Assembly (NCBI GenBank): GCA_024803745.1
Contig: JANJXV010000154.1
Span: forward strand, 248,001-312,000
Reading direction: 5' to 3'
From: Megascapheus bottae
Taxonomy: Eukaryota > Chordata > Mammalia > Rodentia > Geomyidae
DNA length: 64,000 bases
Below are positions 46,176 to 58,137 of the stretch, in pieces; positions within the stretch are counted from its first letter, which is position 1, and each line of letters begins with the position of its first letter. Under the pieces are notes generated by a model. The model did not search any database. It was not told where the DNA came from and saw only the letters and a program-made list of their open reading frames with translations. Made by a program: the position numbers and the translations under genes.

Positions 46176-46729
46176 TACAAAAAAACAACTTTCAAAGTCT
46201 AACTATTACTGGGAAGTTAATGAGAAGAAGTAGAACTTTGGAATAGTTCTGCAAGGAATATAAAACAATCAAAAATTGCGTGGAGAGTGCTAAAAAAAGT
46301 ACTAAATATAGAATTACATAGAAATATGGTCCAACACTTCTATTTCTAGATTTGTACCTAATGGAAGAGAAAGCAGAGACTAGAACAAATATGTGGAGAA
46401 TCCATTCACAACTATTAATAATAATCCAAAGATAGAAATATGCAAAACAATGCATTGAAAAGGAAGAACATTTTACTATATTTTACAGATGAATCTTGAT
46501 TACAGTAAACTAAAAATACAGCAGTCATAAAGGAAGAGCTAGGGTATGTTTTCCCTTCCAGAGCTTCCAAGGATCAACAAACCCTTAGAGCCAAAAAGCA
46601 CGATGGTTCCAGAGAATGGAGTAGAGAGGAACAGGAGCTGAATGTTTAATGATTATACATGGAAGATGAAAATTGCTCCAGATGGGTAGAATGAAGAGAG
46701 AACTGTACCCTAAACAATGGTTATGTAGC
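45951..46729. other. AT-rich spacer with (CA)n
   Basis: Counterpart of 12,213-12,969. The CA tract at about 46,123-46,172 is longer and purer than in copy A. Confidence 0.6.
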
Positions 46730-47270
46730 CACACAGGATGGGACACACCTATACTCTCTGATCTTGGGAAACTCAAGAAGGATTTCTAGCCATCCTGGAT
46801 GCATGGAAAGATCTATCATAAAAACTAATGTGGAGGGGCTGGGAGTTTGGCATATTTGTAGAGTGCTTGTATGAAGACGAAGGTTCAATTCCGCAGTACC
46901 ACATACACAGAAAAAACCAGAAGTAGTGCTGTGGCTCAAGTAGAAGATCACTAGGCTTGAGGAAAGCTGAAGGACAGTGCTTAAACCGAGTTTAAAAAAA
47001 ACCCAGAAAGCTGAGCATGATGGGGTGGTGGCTCACTTCTATAATCCTAGATACTCAGGAGGCTGAGATCTGAGGATCAAGATTTAAAGCCATCCTGGCA
47101 CAAAAAGACCTGAGACACTTATCTCCAATTTACCTTTAGAAAATGGGAAGTGGGGCTTGGCTCCAGGGCAAGGTGGTAGCCTGGAGCTGAAGTGCTCAGG
47201 GATAGTGCCCAGGCAGAGTTCAAGATCTATGACCCACCAAAAAAAACCCAAAAAACAAAAAATAAGGTGG
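46730..47270 (+). mobile_element. Three tandem SINEs (copy B)
   Basis: B1-like head (46,730-46,826), ID-dimer (46,838-46,995) and B1/ID-fusion (47,010-47,270), as at 12,970-13,505. Confidence 0.85.
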
Positions 47271-47693
47271 AAAAAATTGGATTCTGTGAATTTTATCAGG
47301 CATATAAATGTCTTTTTTTACGGTTGAAATAACAAATTGTTTGGAAAAAAGTTTTTACCTAGAAATGTACACTACAAATGGAATTATCAACAAATACAAA
47401 ATATGCAAAAGATACAAATTATCAAAATATGGGTATCCTGCTTCTGTATCTTTCACTGACTCTTGTTCAAATGAGTCACATATTCTGAATCATTTCTCCC
47501 AGTCGATATATGCCACAAGTGTTAGGTTGTACTGTACTTCTTGGCAAATCAAAAGCAAATACTAAGCAAATGTGTGTTAGATTTTGTCAACAGTGATATT
47601 TCAAATATAAATCCCTACTCATTGCATTATTTAATATCAATGCCGGAATCTAACTTACACTGGCAGAATCTTCAATCTTTTGAGAATCTTCAA
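47271..47693. other. No feature recognised
   Basis: Counterpart of 13,506-13,949, with several small indels. Confidence 0.5.
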
Positions 47694-48720
47694 AAGCGTG
47701 TGTAAATATTTAGGATCGTTATGTCACTTTTGATGCCTTGCATCTCTTGTTTTAGATCATGTATGGATTTCTTTATCTCCACGATTTCCTTTTGAGTGGT
47801 TAGCTCAGTAGCTTTATATTCTTTGGACATTTGCTGGAGTTTGGTCACGTTTTTATATGTGGATTCTATGAATTCATCCATCTTTCTTTGAAAAACCTTT
47901 ATTATGGCCTCCTTTATGGCTTCTTCTTTTTCACTTATCACCTTGTTTTTGCTTTCCTCTTGTTCAGGTATGGCTTCCTCCATTATCTCTTTCTTTATAT
48001 TTTCACATTTTTCATTAATGATGTTTATCAATTGCATTTGTGTAGCACTTGGAATACTCTCCTCTAGGTTTGCCAGTGACTGTTCCATTGTCTGTTTATA
48101 TTGGGTGGGGGATGTTGTTTCTTGATTTGACATTTTTCTTGAGTTTCTTGTTCTGCCCATTTGAAAATGGGAGCAAGATTACTACTAAATACGATTATAG
48201 TTTTTCAGATATACCCAACCTAGACCTCTGTAGCTGGCAGACACTAGATGTTCACAAGTTTTGATTGGTATTATCACTCTTTCTTTTTGTGCACTTACAG
48301 ACCAGTCTAATACAACCACTGATAAGCGATTTATACCCAAAACAATAAGCCTCTCAATCCAATCTCTATTGTCTTTAAGTCCCTCTGAGCCTAGAGAATA
48401 ATTAACCACCTACATATACAATATTGCTCAACAGCCATCAAGTGTAGATCCGTGCAGTATAAGGGTTGAAAGACGAGCAGAGGTCCAGAGATAGAAAAAA
48501 AGAATGAGAGAGGTCAGGGGAGGTGCAAGAGGATTAACGTAGGAGTGTAAGAATATTGTAGTAATGAAGAAAAGTTATAGCATAAGGATAACCGACCTAA
48601 GTTGGTAAGTAGGTAGCATATTTGAGTACAAAGTTTGGAAAGTATTAGAATAAAAATTATGTGTTGCTGCACGACTAGCTCTTAGCCCAACCAGTGGCCT
48701 CACAGTGGACCATGGGATGG
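47694..48720 (-). mobile_element. L1a', internally deleted (copy B)
   Basis: Same 3'-truncated L1 as 13,950-16,086 but with 1,116 bases (A 13,975-15,090) deleted at 47,725/47,726, leaving a short endonuclease remnant fused to the ORF1 N-terminal half and 5'UTR. The join shares only TC. A 156-codon frame (47,690-48,160) crosses it. Confidence 0.9.
47726..48160 (-). pseudogene. L1 ORF1 N-terminal fragment
   Basis: Begins MGRTRNSRKMSNQETTSPTQ like the other ORF1 copies and covers the coiled-coil part. The RNA-binding domains are deleted. Confidence 0.85.
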
Positions 48721-50092
48721 ATCTGTTTTTCTTGTCTACGTTGAGGGAAAGGGGTATTTCACAAGATGCAGAAGCGAAGATTTCAGAAGCAAATGCTGTG
48801 AGTGAATTAGCTCGTAAAAAGCATTTTTATTTTCTTTTACCTTTCTGCCAGTCTTGGGGCTTGAATTCAGGGCCTGAGCACTGTCCTCGGGTTTTCTCAA
48901 GTCTAGCCCTCTGCCACTTGAGCCACAGTGCCACATCTAGATTTTCTATCTATGTGATACTGAGCAATCAAACCCAGATCTTCGTGGATGCTACGCAAGC
49001 ACTCTACCACTATGCCAAACTCTCAACCCTGACATAGTAATTATAAAGTCATCATCATCATCATCATCATATCCAAATATCCTTTCTCCTACAAAGAATG
49101 AACACATTACTGTTTCTAATGCTTTTTTTTAATTTCACTAATTCTTCTGTGTTTTTCCCTCTTGCATTTTTTACACATGACAGCAAAGCTAATCATCAGG
49201 AAAAAATTGATTAGGATAGAGAAACCTAATAATATCCTAGTAGATTGACGTCAAAAATATGTGCAAGATGCCCTGTGTGTTTGACCTAGTGGGAGAGTCC
49301 TTGGCTACCAAGCAGTAAGCCTCAGGTTTGATTCCTCATTACCACATACATAGAAAACGCTGCAAGTGGTGCTGTGGCTCGGTGGGACAGCTAAAGCCTA
49401 AAGAAAGCCCAAGAACAATGTTCACACTCTGAGGTCAAGTCCCAAGACTAGGAAAAACAAAAAAAATTCGACAAGGGGCAAAATGCAGGCAGAGAAGGCA
49501 CTGTGAAGCAAATGTTTTGTAAAGGATGAGGGCAATATTGACCCTTAAGTTTGGATCTTACCTAAGAAAGTCTCCTTGAGCCTGAGACCAGACTGGTAGT
49601 TGGGCCTAGTGGAAGACATTGGGATTGGACAAATAAGGTGTGCTGTATACTACATCCACATGTATATTGTGAGATTGGAGCAGAGATTCAGCCTCCAGTA
49701 TGTCTTTGGTGAGGTCTTCTGTGAGCAAGGATCTTTGGTCATTGGGCCCTGAAAGGTGACCCTGCCTCCCTCACAATGGAACGGAATGTGGAACCCTGGT
49801 AACCAAGCCACTGTAACTAACAACCAGCTCAAGCCAGCTCACTTGGCCTGTGGCTCAGGAGGAAGAAAGATGTTGCTGTGCTGTTGCCAAAGGTCAGGAA
49901 ACTCGAGTCTCAGGCATGGAAGTTGTGGATGTCTTACACGAAGATGTACATGCTAGATCATTGCCAAGCCACAAATCCAGTATAACAGAACTTTCTCTAA
50001 GAAGAAGGCCAGGAAAATCCAGGGCAACCAGATGAGGTAAATTTCTAAGAAGAAAAGTATTTGACCCCATCAACCTCCCCACACACTACAAC
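48721..50092 (+). repeat. Segment S1 of the tandem array
   Basis: Counterpart of 16,087-17,450, containing the ID-dimer SINEs at 48,836-49,034 (-) and 49,262-49,462 (+) and the 61-codon frame at 49,850-50,035. A (TCA)n run near 49,052-49,069 is expanded relative to copy A. Confidence 0.9.
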
Positions 50093-50508
50093 TTCTTTTT
50101 TTTCATTTTTTTATTGTAATTAGTAAAAGGGTTAGATGATATTTGCCAGATAGAAGGTGCATTAATTCACATACATTGATACCCTTTCACATGTCTTGGT
50201 ACCCATTTCCCTCCAACCCCACACCCCCCACCCATTTTGGTTTTCCCCCCTTCCCTATCAAATTTCAAATATCCAAATACAAATAAATTCAATATATCAG
50301 ATAACAAAGTGAGATACTATACCAATATGGGATAACCAAGGGACAGCAAACGAGATGAGAGACAACATAGTACATTAAGGACAACAATCATTCATTATAT
50401 GGCTTTTGTTTCAATATCCTGGAGGTCCTTTCAATTAGCTTCACATTATATGGCCTTATATATGGCCTTTTGCTCTATTGCCAAGCTCTCTAGTAGAGCC
50501 CAAGGTTT

Positions 50509-53500
50509 CTACTGATTATGACGAATGAGGGAAACCATTGACCCTAAGTTCCTTTGAGTCTGGCTTACTTCACTTAATATGATTTGTTCTAAGTCTTTCC
50601 ATTTCCTAACAAATGGGGCGATGTCATTCTTTCTGACAGCAGCATAGAATTCCATTGTGTACAAATACCACAACTTGTTGATCCACTCATCAACTGAGGG
50701 ACATCTGGGTTGGTTCCATATCTTTGCTATGGTGAATAGTGCTGCAATGAACATTGTTGTGCTAGTGGGTTTAGTAGGCCCTTGTTTCTGCATTGTTGGG
50801 TAAATGCCAAGTAGTGGAATTGCTGGGTCATAGGGGAGTTGTATGTTTAGCCTTTGAAGCACTGCCGCACTGCTTTCCATAGTGTTTGAACGAGTTTGCA
50901 CTCCCATCAACAATGTAGTAGTGATCCCTTCTGGCCACATCCCCTGCAGCATCTGTTGTCATTCGTTTTCCTGATCCTGGCCATTCTAACTGGAGTTAGG
51001 TGGAATCTTAGACTTGTTTTGATTTGCATTTCTTTTATGACCAGAGATGTTGACTATTTCTTCATGTGTCGATAGGCCATTTTTGTTTCTTCTTCAGAGA
51101 AGACTCTCTTTAAGTCTTTGGCCCATTTTTAATGGGATGGGTGTTACTTTGGAGGTTAGTTTTGGAGTGATTCAATTTTTTGAGTTGTTGATATATTTTA
51201 GATATGAGGCCTTGGTCCGTTGTTTGGTTGGTGAAGATCTTCTCCCACTCTGTAGGCTTCCTGATTAGTTTACTAGCTATATCCGTTGCCATACAAACGC
51301 TCTGAAGTTTAATGCAGTCCCACTTATCCAGCCTTTCTCTGATTTGTTGTGATTCTTGGTCCTTATTAAGAAAGTTTCGACCTGTGCCAAGGAGGCCTAG
51401 TGTATCTCCTATTCCATCCTGTAAACTTTTCAGTGTGTCAGCTTTTACCTCCACGTCTTTGATCCATTTGGAGTTAATTCTAGTGCAAGGTGACAAAGAA
51501 GGATCCAACTTTAGTTTTCTGCAGGTGTTTAACCAGTTCTGCCAGCACAACTTGTTGAAGAGGCTATCTTTCTGCCATTCTATTTTTTTGGCTCCCTGGT
51601 CAAAGATTAGGTGGCCATAGGTCTGTGGTTTAATATCTGGGTCTGCAGTTCTACTCCATTGGACTTCAGGCCTGTTCTTGTGCCAGTACCAAGCTGTTTT
51701 GAGAATTATAGCTCTGTAATAGAGTCTTAAGTTTGGAATTGAAATTTCTTCAGCGCTGTTCTTTCTGCTAAGAAGTGTTTTTGCTATACGGGGTCTGTTA
51801 TTATTCCATATGAAATTTTGAATTGCCTGTTCTATGTCTTTAAAGAATGACATTGGGATGTTGATGGGTATTACATTGAATTTGTAGATAGCCCTTGGCA
51901 AGATTGTCATTTTCACAATGTTGAATCTTCCAATCCAGGAGCATGGGAGGTTTTTCCATTTCCTTAGTTCTGCTTTAATTTCCTTTTTTATCGTTTTAAA
52001 GTTTTCATCTAAACGGTCCTTTACATTCTTAGTTAAGCTAATTGCTAGGTACTTTATTTTCTTTGAGGCTATTGTGAAAGGATTTTCTTTCCTGATTATT
52101 GCCTCGTTCCTCTCAGTGTTGGCGTAAAGTAAGGCAGCTGATTTGTGAGGGTTGATTTTATGGCCTGCTACCCTTCCAAAGCTTTGAATCAGCTCAAGGA
52201 GCTTGGGAGTAGAGTCTATAGGATTCTTTAAATACAGACTCATGTCATCTGCAAAGAGGGATAGTGTTATTTCCTCTTTCCCTACTTGGATCCACTTTAT
52301 GCTTGCTTCTTGCCTTATTGCACTGTCTAGGACTTCTAGTACTATGTTAAAAAGGAGTGGAGAGAGTGGGCATCCTTGTCCCGTTCCTGATTTTAGAGGG
52401 AATGGCTTTAGATTTTCACCATTAAGTATAATACTAGCAGTGGGTTTCTCATACACAGCCTTTATTACATTGAGAAATGTTCCATGGATTCCTAGTCTCT
52501 CCACATCTTTTAACATAAAGGGGTTTTGGATCTTGTCAAATGCCTTTTCCGCATCTATTGAGACAATCATGTGATTTTATCCCTGCTCCTGTTGATGTGT
52601 TGAATTATATTAATTGATTTGTGTATGTTGAACCAGCTTTGCCTCCCTGTGATGAATCCAGTTTGATCATAGTGTATATTTTTTTTGATGAGTTGTTGTA
52701 GACGGTTGGCCAGTATTTTGTTGAGAAGTTTTGCATCGAGGTTCATCAAAGAAATGGGTCTATAGATCTCTTTCTTTGATGAATCTCTGTCTGGTTTGGG
52801 GATGAGGGATATGCTGGCTTCACAGAATCAGTTTAGTAAAGAACCTTCATTTTCAATTTTGTTGAAGAGCTTGAGGAGTATTGGTGTGAGCTCTGCTTTG
52901 AAGACCTTATAGAATTCAGCTGTGAATCCATCTGGCCCTGGGCTCTTTTTAAGTGGAAGTTGTCTAATTTCCATTTCTATTTCAGAGCTTGAAATAGGCC
53001 TGTTGAGTTGGGTTAGCTCTTCTTTGTTCAGTGTGTGTATGTTAATATTGTCTAGGAATTCATCCATTTCTTCTAGATTCTCAAATTTGTTGGCGTAAAG
53101 GTTTGAGAAGTATTCCCTCATGATATTCTGGATCTTGGTAATTTCTGTCGTGATATTACCATTTTCATCTGCGATTTTGTTTATTTCGATATGCTCTCTT
53201 CTTTTTTTGGTAAGATTTGCTAAGGGCTTGTCAATTTTGTTAATTCTTTCAAGAACCAACTCCTTGTTTGTTGATTCTTTCTATAGTTTTTTTTATTCCA
53301 AATCATTTAATTCTGCTTTGATTTTAATAATTTGCTTTCTCCTAATGGGTTTAGGGTTGGTTTGTTGCTCTTTTTCCAGGAGGTTAAGGTGAGACATTAA
53401 CTAATTGGTTTGCCATTTTTCCAACTTGCTGTTGTAGGCACTCCACGCTATAAATTTTCCTCTGAGTACTGCCTTTGTTGTGTCCCTAAGGAGTTGATAT

Positions 53501-54310
53501 TTGTGTGCTCCTTATTGTTAAATTTCATAAACAGTTGGATATCTGTTCTGATCTCTTCGATTACCCATTGTTTTTGATTCAACAATGTGTGGTTCAGTCT
53601 CCATGAGTTACAGGGTTTTCTTTGGTGGAGATGTGTGTTCAGCTCCAATTTGATGCCTTTATGGTCTGAGAGTGTGCATGGAATAATTTCAGTGTTTCTG
53701 AATCTGTCCAGGTTTGCTTTATGGCCTAAGATGTGGTCTATTTTGGAAAATGTTCCATGTGCTGCTGAGAAAAACGTATATTGTGGTGTTACTGGGTGGA
53801 ATATTCTGCAGATGTCTGTTAGATCTAGTTGGTCTATATAGTTGTTCAGTTCTAATGTTTCTCTGTTGAGTTTTTGCCTTGTTGATCTGTCCATAGGTGA
53901 GAGTGGTGTGTTAAACTCACCAACAATCACTGTGTTTCGATCTATGTATGGTTTCAGTGTAAGTAAAGTTTGCTTGATGAAGTTTGGAGCTCCGGGATTG
54001 GGTGTGTAAATATTTAGGATCGTTATGTCTTCCGGGAGGAAAGATACCTTTAGTAGTATGTAGTAACCTTCTTTGTCTTTTCTTACTAATTTTAGTTTGA
54101 AGTCGATTGTATCTGATATGAGGATGGCAACTCTAGCCTGTTTATGGGGGCAGTTAGCTTGATAGAGTTTATTCCAACCTCTCACTTTCAAAAGATGATT
54201 GTTTTTGGGTAAGATGTGTCTCTCGAAATCAGCAGAACGATGGCTCTTGCTTTTTCATCCAACTAGACAACCTATGCCGTTTAATTGGAGAGTAAAGTCC
54301 ATTGATATTG
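50509..54310 (-). pseudogene. L1 ORF2, broken (array unit 1)
   Basis: Open pieces: 53,448-54,191 (endonuclease), 52,828-53,259 (ending ENEGSLLN before a stop), 52,567-52,749 ([16 protein letters not shown]), 51,110-52,570 (486 codons, with the reverse-transcriptase catalytic motif LFADDMSLYLKN) and 50,509-50,952 (LPYDPAIPLLGIYP). The endonuclease metal-site motif GDFNTPLS of the family reads GEFNTPLS here. Usual ORF2p length is about 1,275 residues; none of the pieces approaches it. Confidence 0.92.
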
Positions 54311-54579
54311 AGAGTTAGGATTGAGAGATATTTATTAGTTCCTACCATTTTTAAAAGCTTTTAGTAGGGCCTGTGTCTTGACAGTTCTTGTGGTCCTTAG
54401 ATGGTATGCTGTTTAGGTGCCATTTCTTTCCCTATATTGCATTTATTTTGGTTTTCTATGTATAGAGCATCTTTGAGAATTCTCTGTAGTGTTGGTTTTG
54501 TTTCGACATATTGTTGCAGCTTTTCCCTGGAATGGAATGTTTTTATTTTTCCCTCAGTTATGAATGAGAGCTTAGCTGG

Positions 54580-55580
54580 CTACAGTATTCTTGGTTGGTC
54601 GTTATTTGATATAAGGGCATGACATATATGCTTCCAGTCACTTCGTGCTTGCATGGTCTCTGCTGAGAAATCTGGGGTTATTCTGATTGGTTTGCCTTTG
54701 TAGGTTACTGATCCCTTTTCCCTGGCTGCCTTTAGGATCTTTCCTTTCGTTTCTATTGATCCAGTTCGGATCACAATGTGGCGGTGGGATGTTCTTTTCT
54801 GGTCAGGTCTGTTTGGGGTTCTAAAAGCTTCTCGTATCTGGATGGGCCTGCCCTTCTGGATATTTGGGAAATTCTCTGAGATGATTCCCTGAAGTATATT
54901 TCCAATACCATTGACCTCTTTCTCCACGCCCTCCTCAATACCAACTAGCCTTAAATTAGGCTTCCTAATTGTATCTTGGACCTCCTGAAGCGCTCTCTCA
55001 TATTTCCTAGATTTGGATTGACTCATTTTCTGTTCTTTATAATACCTAAATTATCTTCAGCCACGGAAATTCTCTCCTCTGCAATGTCTAACCTGCTATC
55101 AAAGCTATCTACTTTATTTTTCATCTCCCTTGCTTCTAATTGCTCACTTTTGATGCCTTGCATCCCTTGTTTTAGATCATGTATGGATTTCTTTATCTCC
55201 TTGATTTCCTTTTGAGTGGTTAGCTCAGTAGCTTTATTTTCTTTGGACATTTGCTGGAGTTTGGTCACGTTTTTATTTGTGGATTCTTTGAATTCATCCA
55301 TCTTTCTTTGAAAAACCTTTATTATGGCCTCCTTTATGGCTTCTTCTTTTTCACTTATCACCTTGTTTTTGCTTTCCTCTTGTTCAGGTCTGGCTTCCTC
55401 CATTATCTCTTTCTTTATATTTTCACATTTTTCATTAATGATGTTTATCAATTGCATTTGTGTAGCAATTGGAAGTCTCTCCTCTAGGTTTGCCAGTGAC
55501 TGTTCCATTGTCTGTTTACATTGGGTGGGGGATGTTGTTTCTTGATTTGACATTTTTCTTGAGTTTCTTGTTCTGCCCAT
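54580..55580 (-). pseudogene. L1 ORF1 split by a stop (array unit 1)
   Basis: The N-terminal half (55,023-55,580, 185 codons, coiled coil) ends at TGA. The C-terminal half (54,580-55,026, 148 codons, NLRLVGIEEG and RTSHRHIVIR) lies in another frame and overlaps it by four bases. Copy A's L1a has TGG at the stop position. Confidence 0.92.
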
Positions 55581-56140
55581 TTGAAAATGGGAGCAAGATT
55601 ACTACTAAATACGATTATAGTTTTTCAGATATACCCAACCTAGACCTCTGTAGCTGGCAGACACTAGATGTTCACAAGTTTTGATTGGTATTATCACTCT
55701 TTCTTTTTGTGCACTTACAGACCAGCCTAATACAACCACTGATAAGCGATTTATACCCAAAACAATAAGCCTCTCAATCCAATCTCTATTGTCTTTAAGT
55801 CCCTCTGAGCCTAGAGAATAATTAACCACCTACATATACAATATTGCTCAACAGCCATCAAGTGTAGATCCGTGCAGTATAAGGGTTGAAAGACGAGCAG
55901 AGGTCCAGAGATAGAAAAAAAGAATGAGAGAGATCAGGGGAGGTGCAAGAGGATTAACGTAGGAGTGTAAGAATATTGTAGTAATGAAGAAAATTTATAG
56001 CATAAGGATAACTGACCTAAGTTGGTAAGTAGGTAGCATATTTGAGTACAAAGTTTGGAAAGTATTAGAATAAAACTTATGTGTTGCTGCACGACTAGCT
56101 CTTAGCCCAACCAGTGGCCTCACAGTGGACCATGGGATGG

Positions 56141-57507
56141 ATCTGTTTTTCTTGTCTACGTTGAGGGAAAGGGGTATTTCACAAGATGCAGAAGCGAAGA
56201 TTTCAGAAGCAAATGCTGTGAGTGAATTAGCTCGTAAAAAACATTTTGATTTTCTTTTATTTTCTACCAGTTTTGGGGCTTGAATTCAGGGCCTGAGCAC
56301 TGTCCTCGGGTTTTCTCAAGTCTAGCCCTCTGCCACTTGAGCCACAGTGCCACATCTAGATTTTCTATCTATGTGGTACTGAGCAATCAAACCCAGATCT
56401 TCATGGATGCTAGACAAGCACTCTACCACTATGCCAAACTCTCAACCCTGACATAGTAATTATAAAGTCATCATCATCATCATCATATCCAAATATCCTT
56501 TCTCCTACAAAGAATGAACACTTAACTGTGTCTAATGCTTTTTTTAATTTCACTAATTCTTCTGTGTTTTTCCCTCTTGCATTTTTTACACATGACAGCA
56601 AAGCTAATCATCAGGAAAAAATTGATTAGGATACAGAAACCTAATAATATCCTAGTAGATTGACGTCAAAAATATGGGCAAGATGCCCTGTGTGTTTGAC
56701 CTAGTGGGAGAGTCCTTGGCTACCAAGCAGTAAGCCTCAGGTTTGATTCCTCATTACCACATACATAGAAAACGCTGCAAGTGGTGCTGTGGCTCGGTGG
56801 GACAGCTAAAGCCTAAAGAAACCCAAGAACAATGTTCACCCTCTGAGGTCAAGTCCCAAGACTAGCAAAAACAAAAAAAATTCGACAAGGGGCAAAATGC
56901 AGGAAGAGAAGGCACTGTGAAGCAAAGGTTTTGTAAAGGATGAGGGCAATATTGACCCTTAAGTTTGGATCTTACCTAAGAAAGGCTCCTTGAGACTGAG
57001 ACCAGACTGGTAGTTGGGCCTAGTGGAAGACATTGGGATTGGACAAATAAGGTGTGCTGTATACTACATCCACATGTATATTGTGAGACTGGAGGAGAGA
57101 TTCAGCCTCCAGTATGTCTTTGGTGAGGTCTTCTGTGAGCAAGGATCTTTGGTCATTGGGCCCTGAAAGGTGACCCTGCCTCCCTCACAATGGAACAGAA
57201 TATGGAACCCTGGAAACCAAGCCACTGTAACTAACAACCAGCTCAAGCCAGCTCACTTGGCCTGTGGCTCAGGAGGAAGAAAGATGTTGCTGTGCTGTTT
57301 CCAAAGGTCAGGAAACTCGAGTCTCAGTCATGGAAGTTGTGGACATCTTACTCGAAGATGTACATGCTAGATCATTGCCAAGCCACAAATCCAGTATAAC
57401 AGAACTTTCTCTAAGAAGAAGGCCAGGAAAATCCAGGGCAACCAGATGAGGTAAATTTCTAAGAAGAAATGTATTTGACCCCATCATCCTCCCCACAACC
57501 TACAACT
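56141..57507 (+). repeat. Segment S2 of the tandem array
   Basis: Third forward S copy, with ID-dimer SINEs at about 56,262-56,450 (-) and 56,680-56,882 (+) and the 61-codon frame at 57,264-57,449. Starts 7,420 bases after S1. Confidence 0.92.
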
Positions 57508-58137
57508 TTCTTTTTTTTTCATTTTTTATTGTAATTAGTAAAAGGGTTAGATGATATTTGCCAAATAGAAGGTGCATTAATTCACATACATTGATACCCT
57601 TTCACATGTCTTGGTACCCATTTCCCTCCAACCCCACACCCCCCACCCGTCTTGGATTTCCCCCCTTCCCTATCAAATTTCAAATATCCAAATACAAATA
57701 AATTCAGTATATCAGACAACAAAGTGAGATACTATACCAATATTGGATAACCAAGGGACAGCAAGCGAGATGAGAGACAACATAGTACATTAAGGACAAC
57801 AATCATTCATTATATGGCTTTTGTGTCAATATCCTGGAGGTCCTTTCAATTAGCTTCACATTATATGGCCTTATATATGGCCTTTTGCTCTATTGCCAAT
57901 CTCTGCTATTTGAGCCCAAGGTTTCTACTGATTATGACGAATGAGGGAAACCACTGAGCCTAAGTTCCTTTGAGTCTGGCATACTTCACTTAATATGATT
58001 TGTTCTAAGTCTTTCCATTTCCTAACAAATGGGGCGATGTCATTCTTTCTGACAGCAGCATAGAATTCCATTGTGTACAAATACCACAACTTGTTGATCC
58101 ACTCATCAACTGAGGGACATCTGGGTTGGTTCCATAT

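Larger units (their letters stand above)
50093..56140 (-). mobile_element. Near full-length L1, array unit 1
   Basis: About 6.05 kb with T-run (poly(A)) at 50,093, 3'UTR, ORF2 (about 50,500-54,310), ORF1 (54,580-55,580) and 5'UTR (55,581-56,140). Lesions seen: TGA in ORF1 (55,023-55,025), a TGA in ORF2 at about 52,828, a one-base loss at about 52,568 and others. All four landmarks recur in unit 2, so it cannot be active and was copied at DNA level. No repeated monomers in the 5'UTR. Confidence 0.95.
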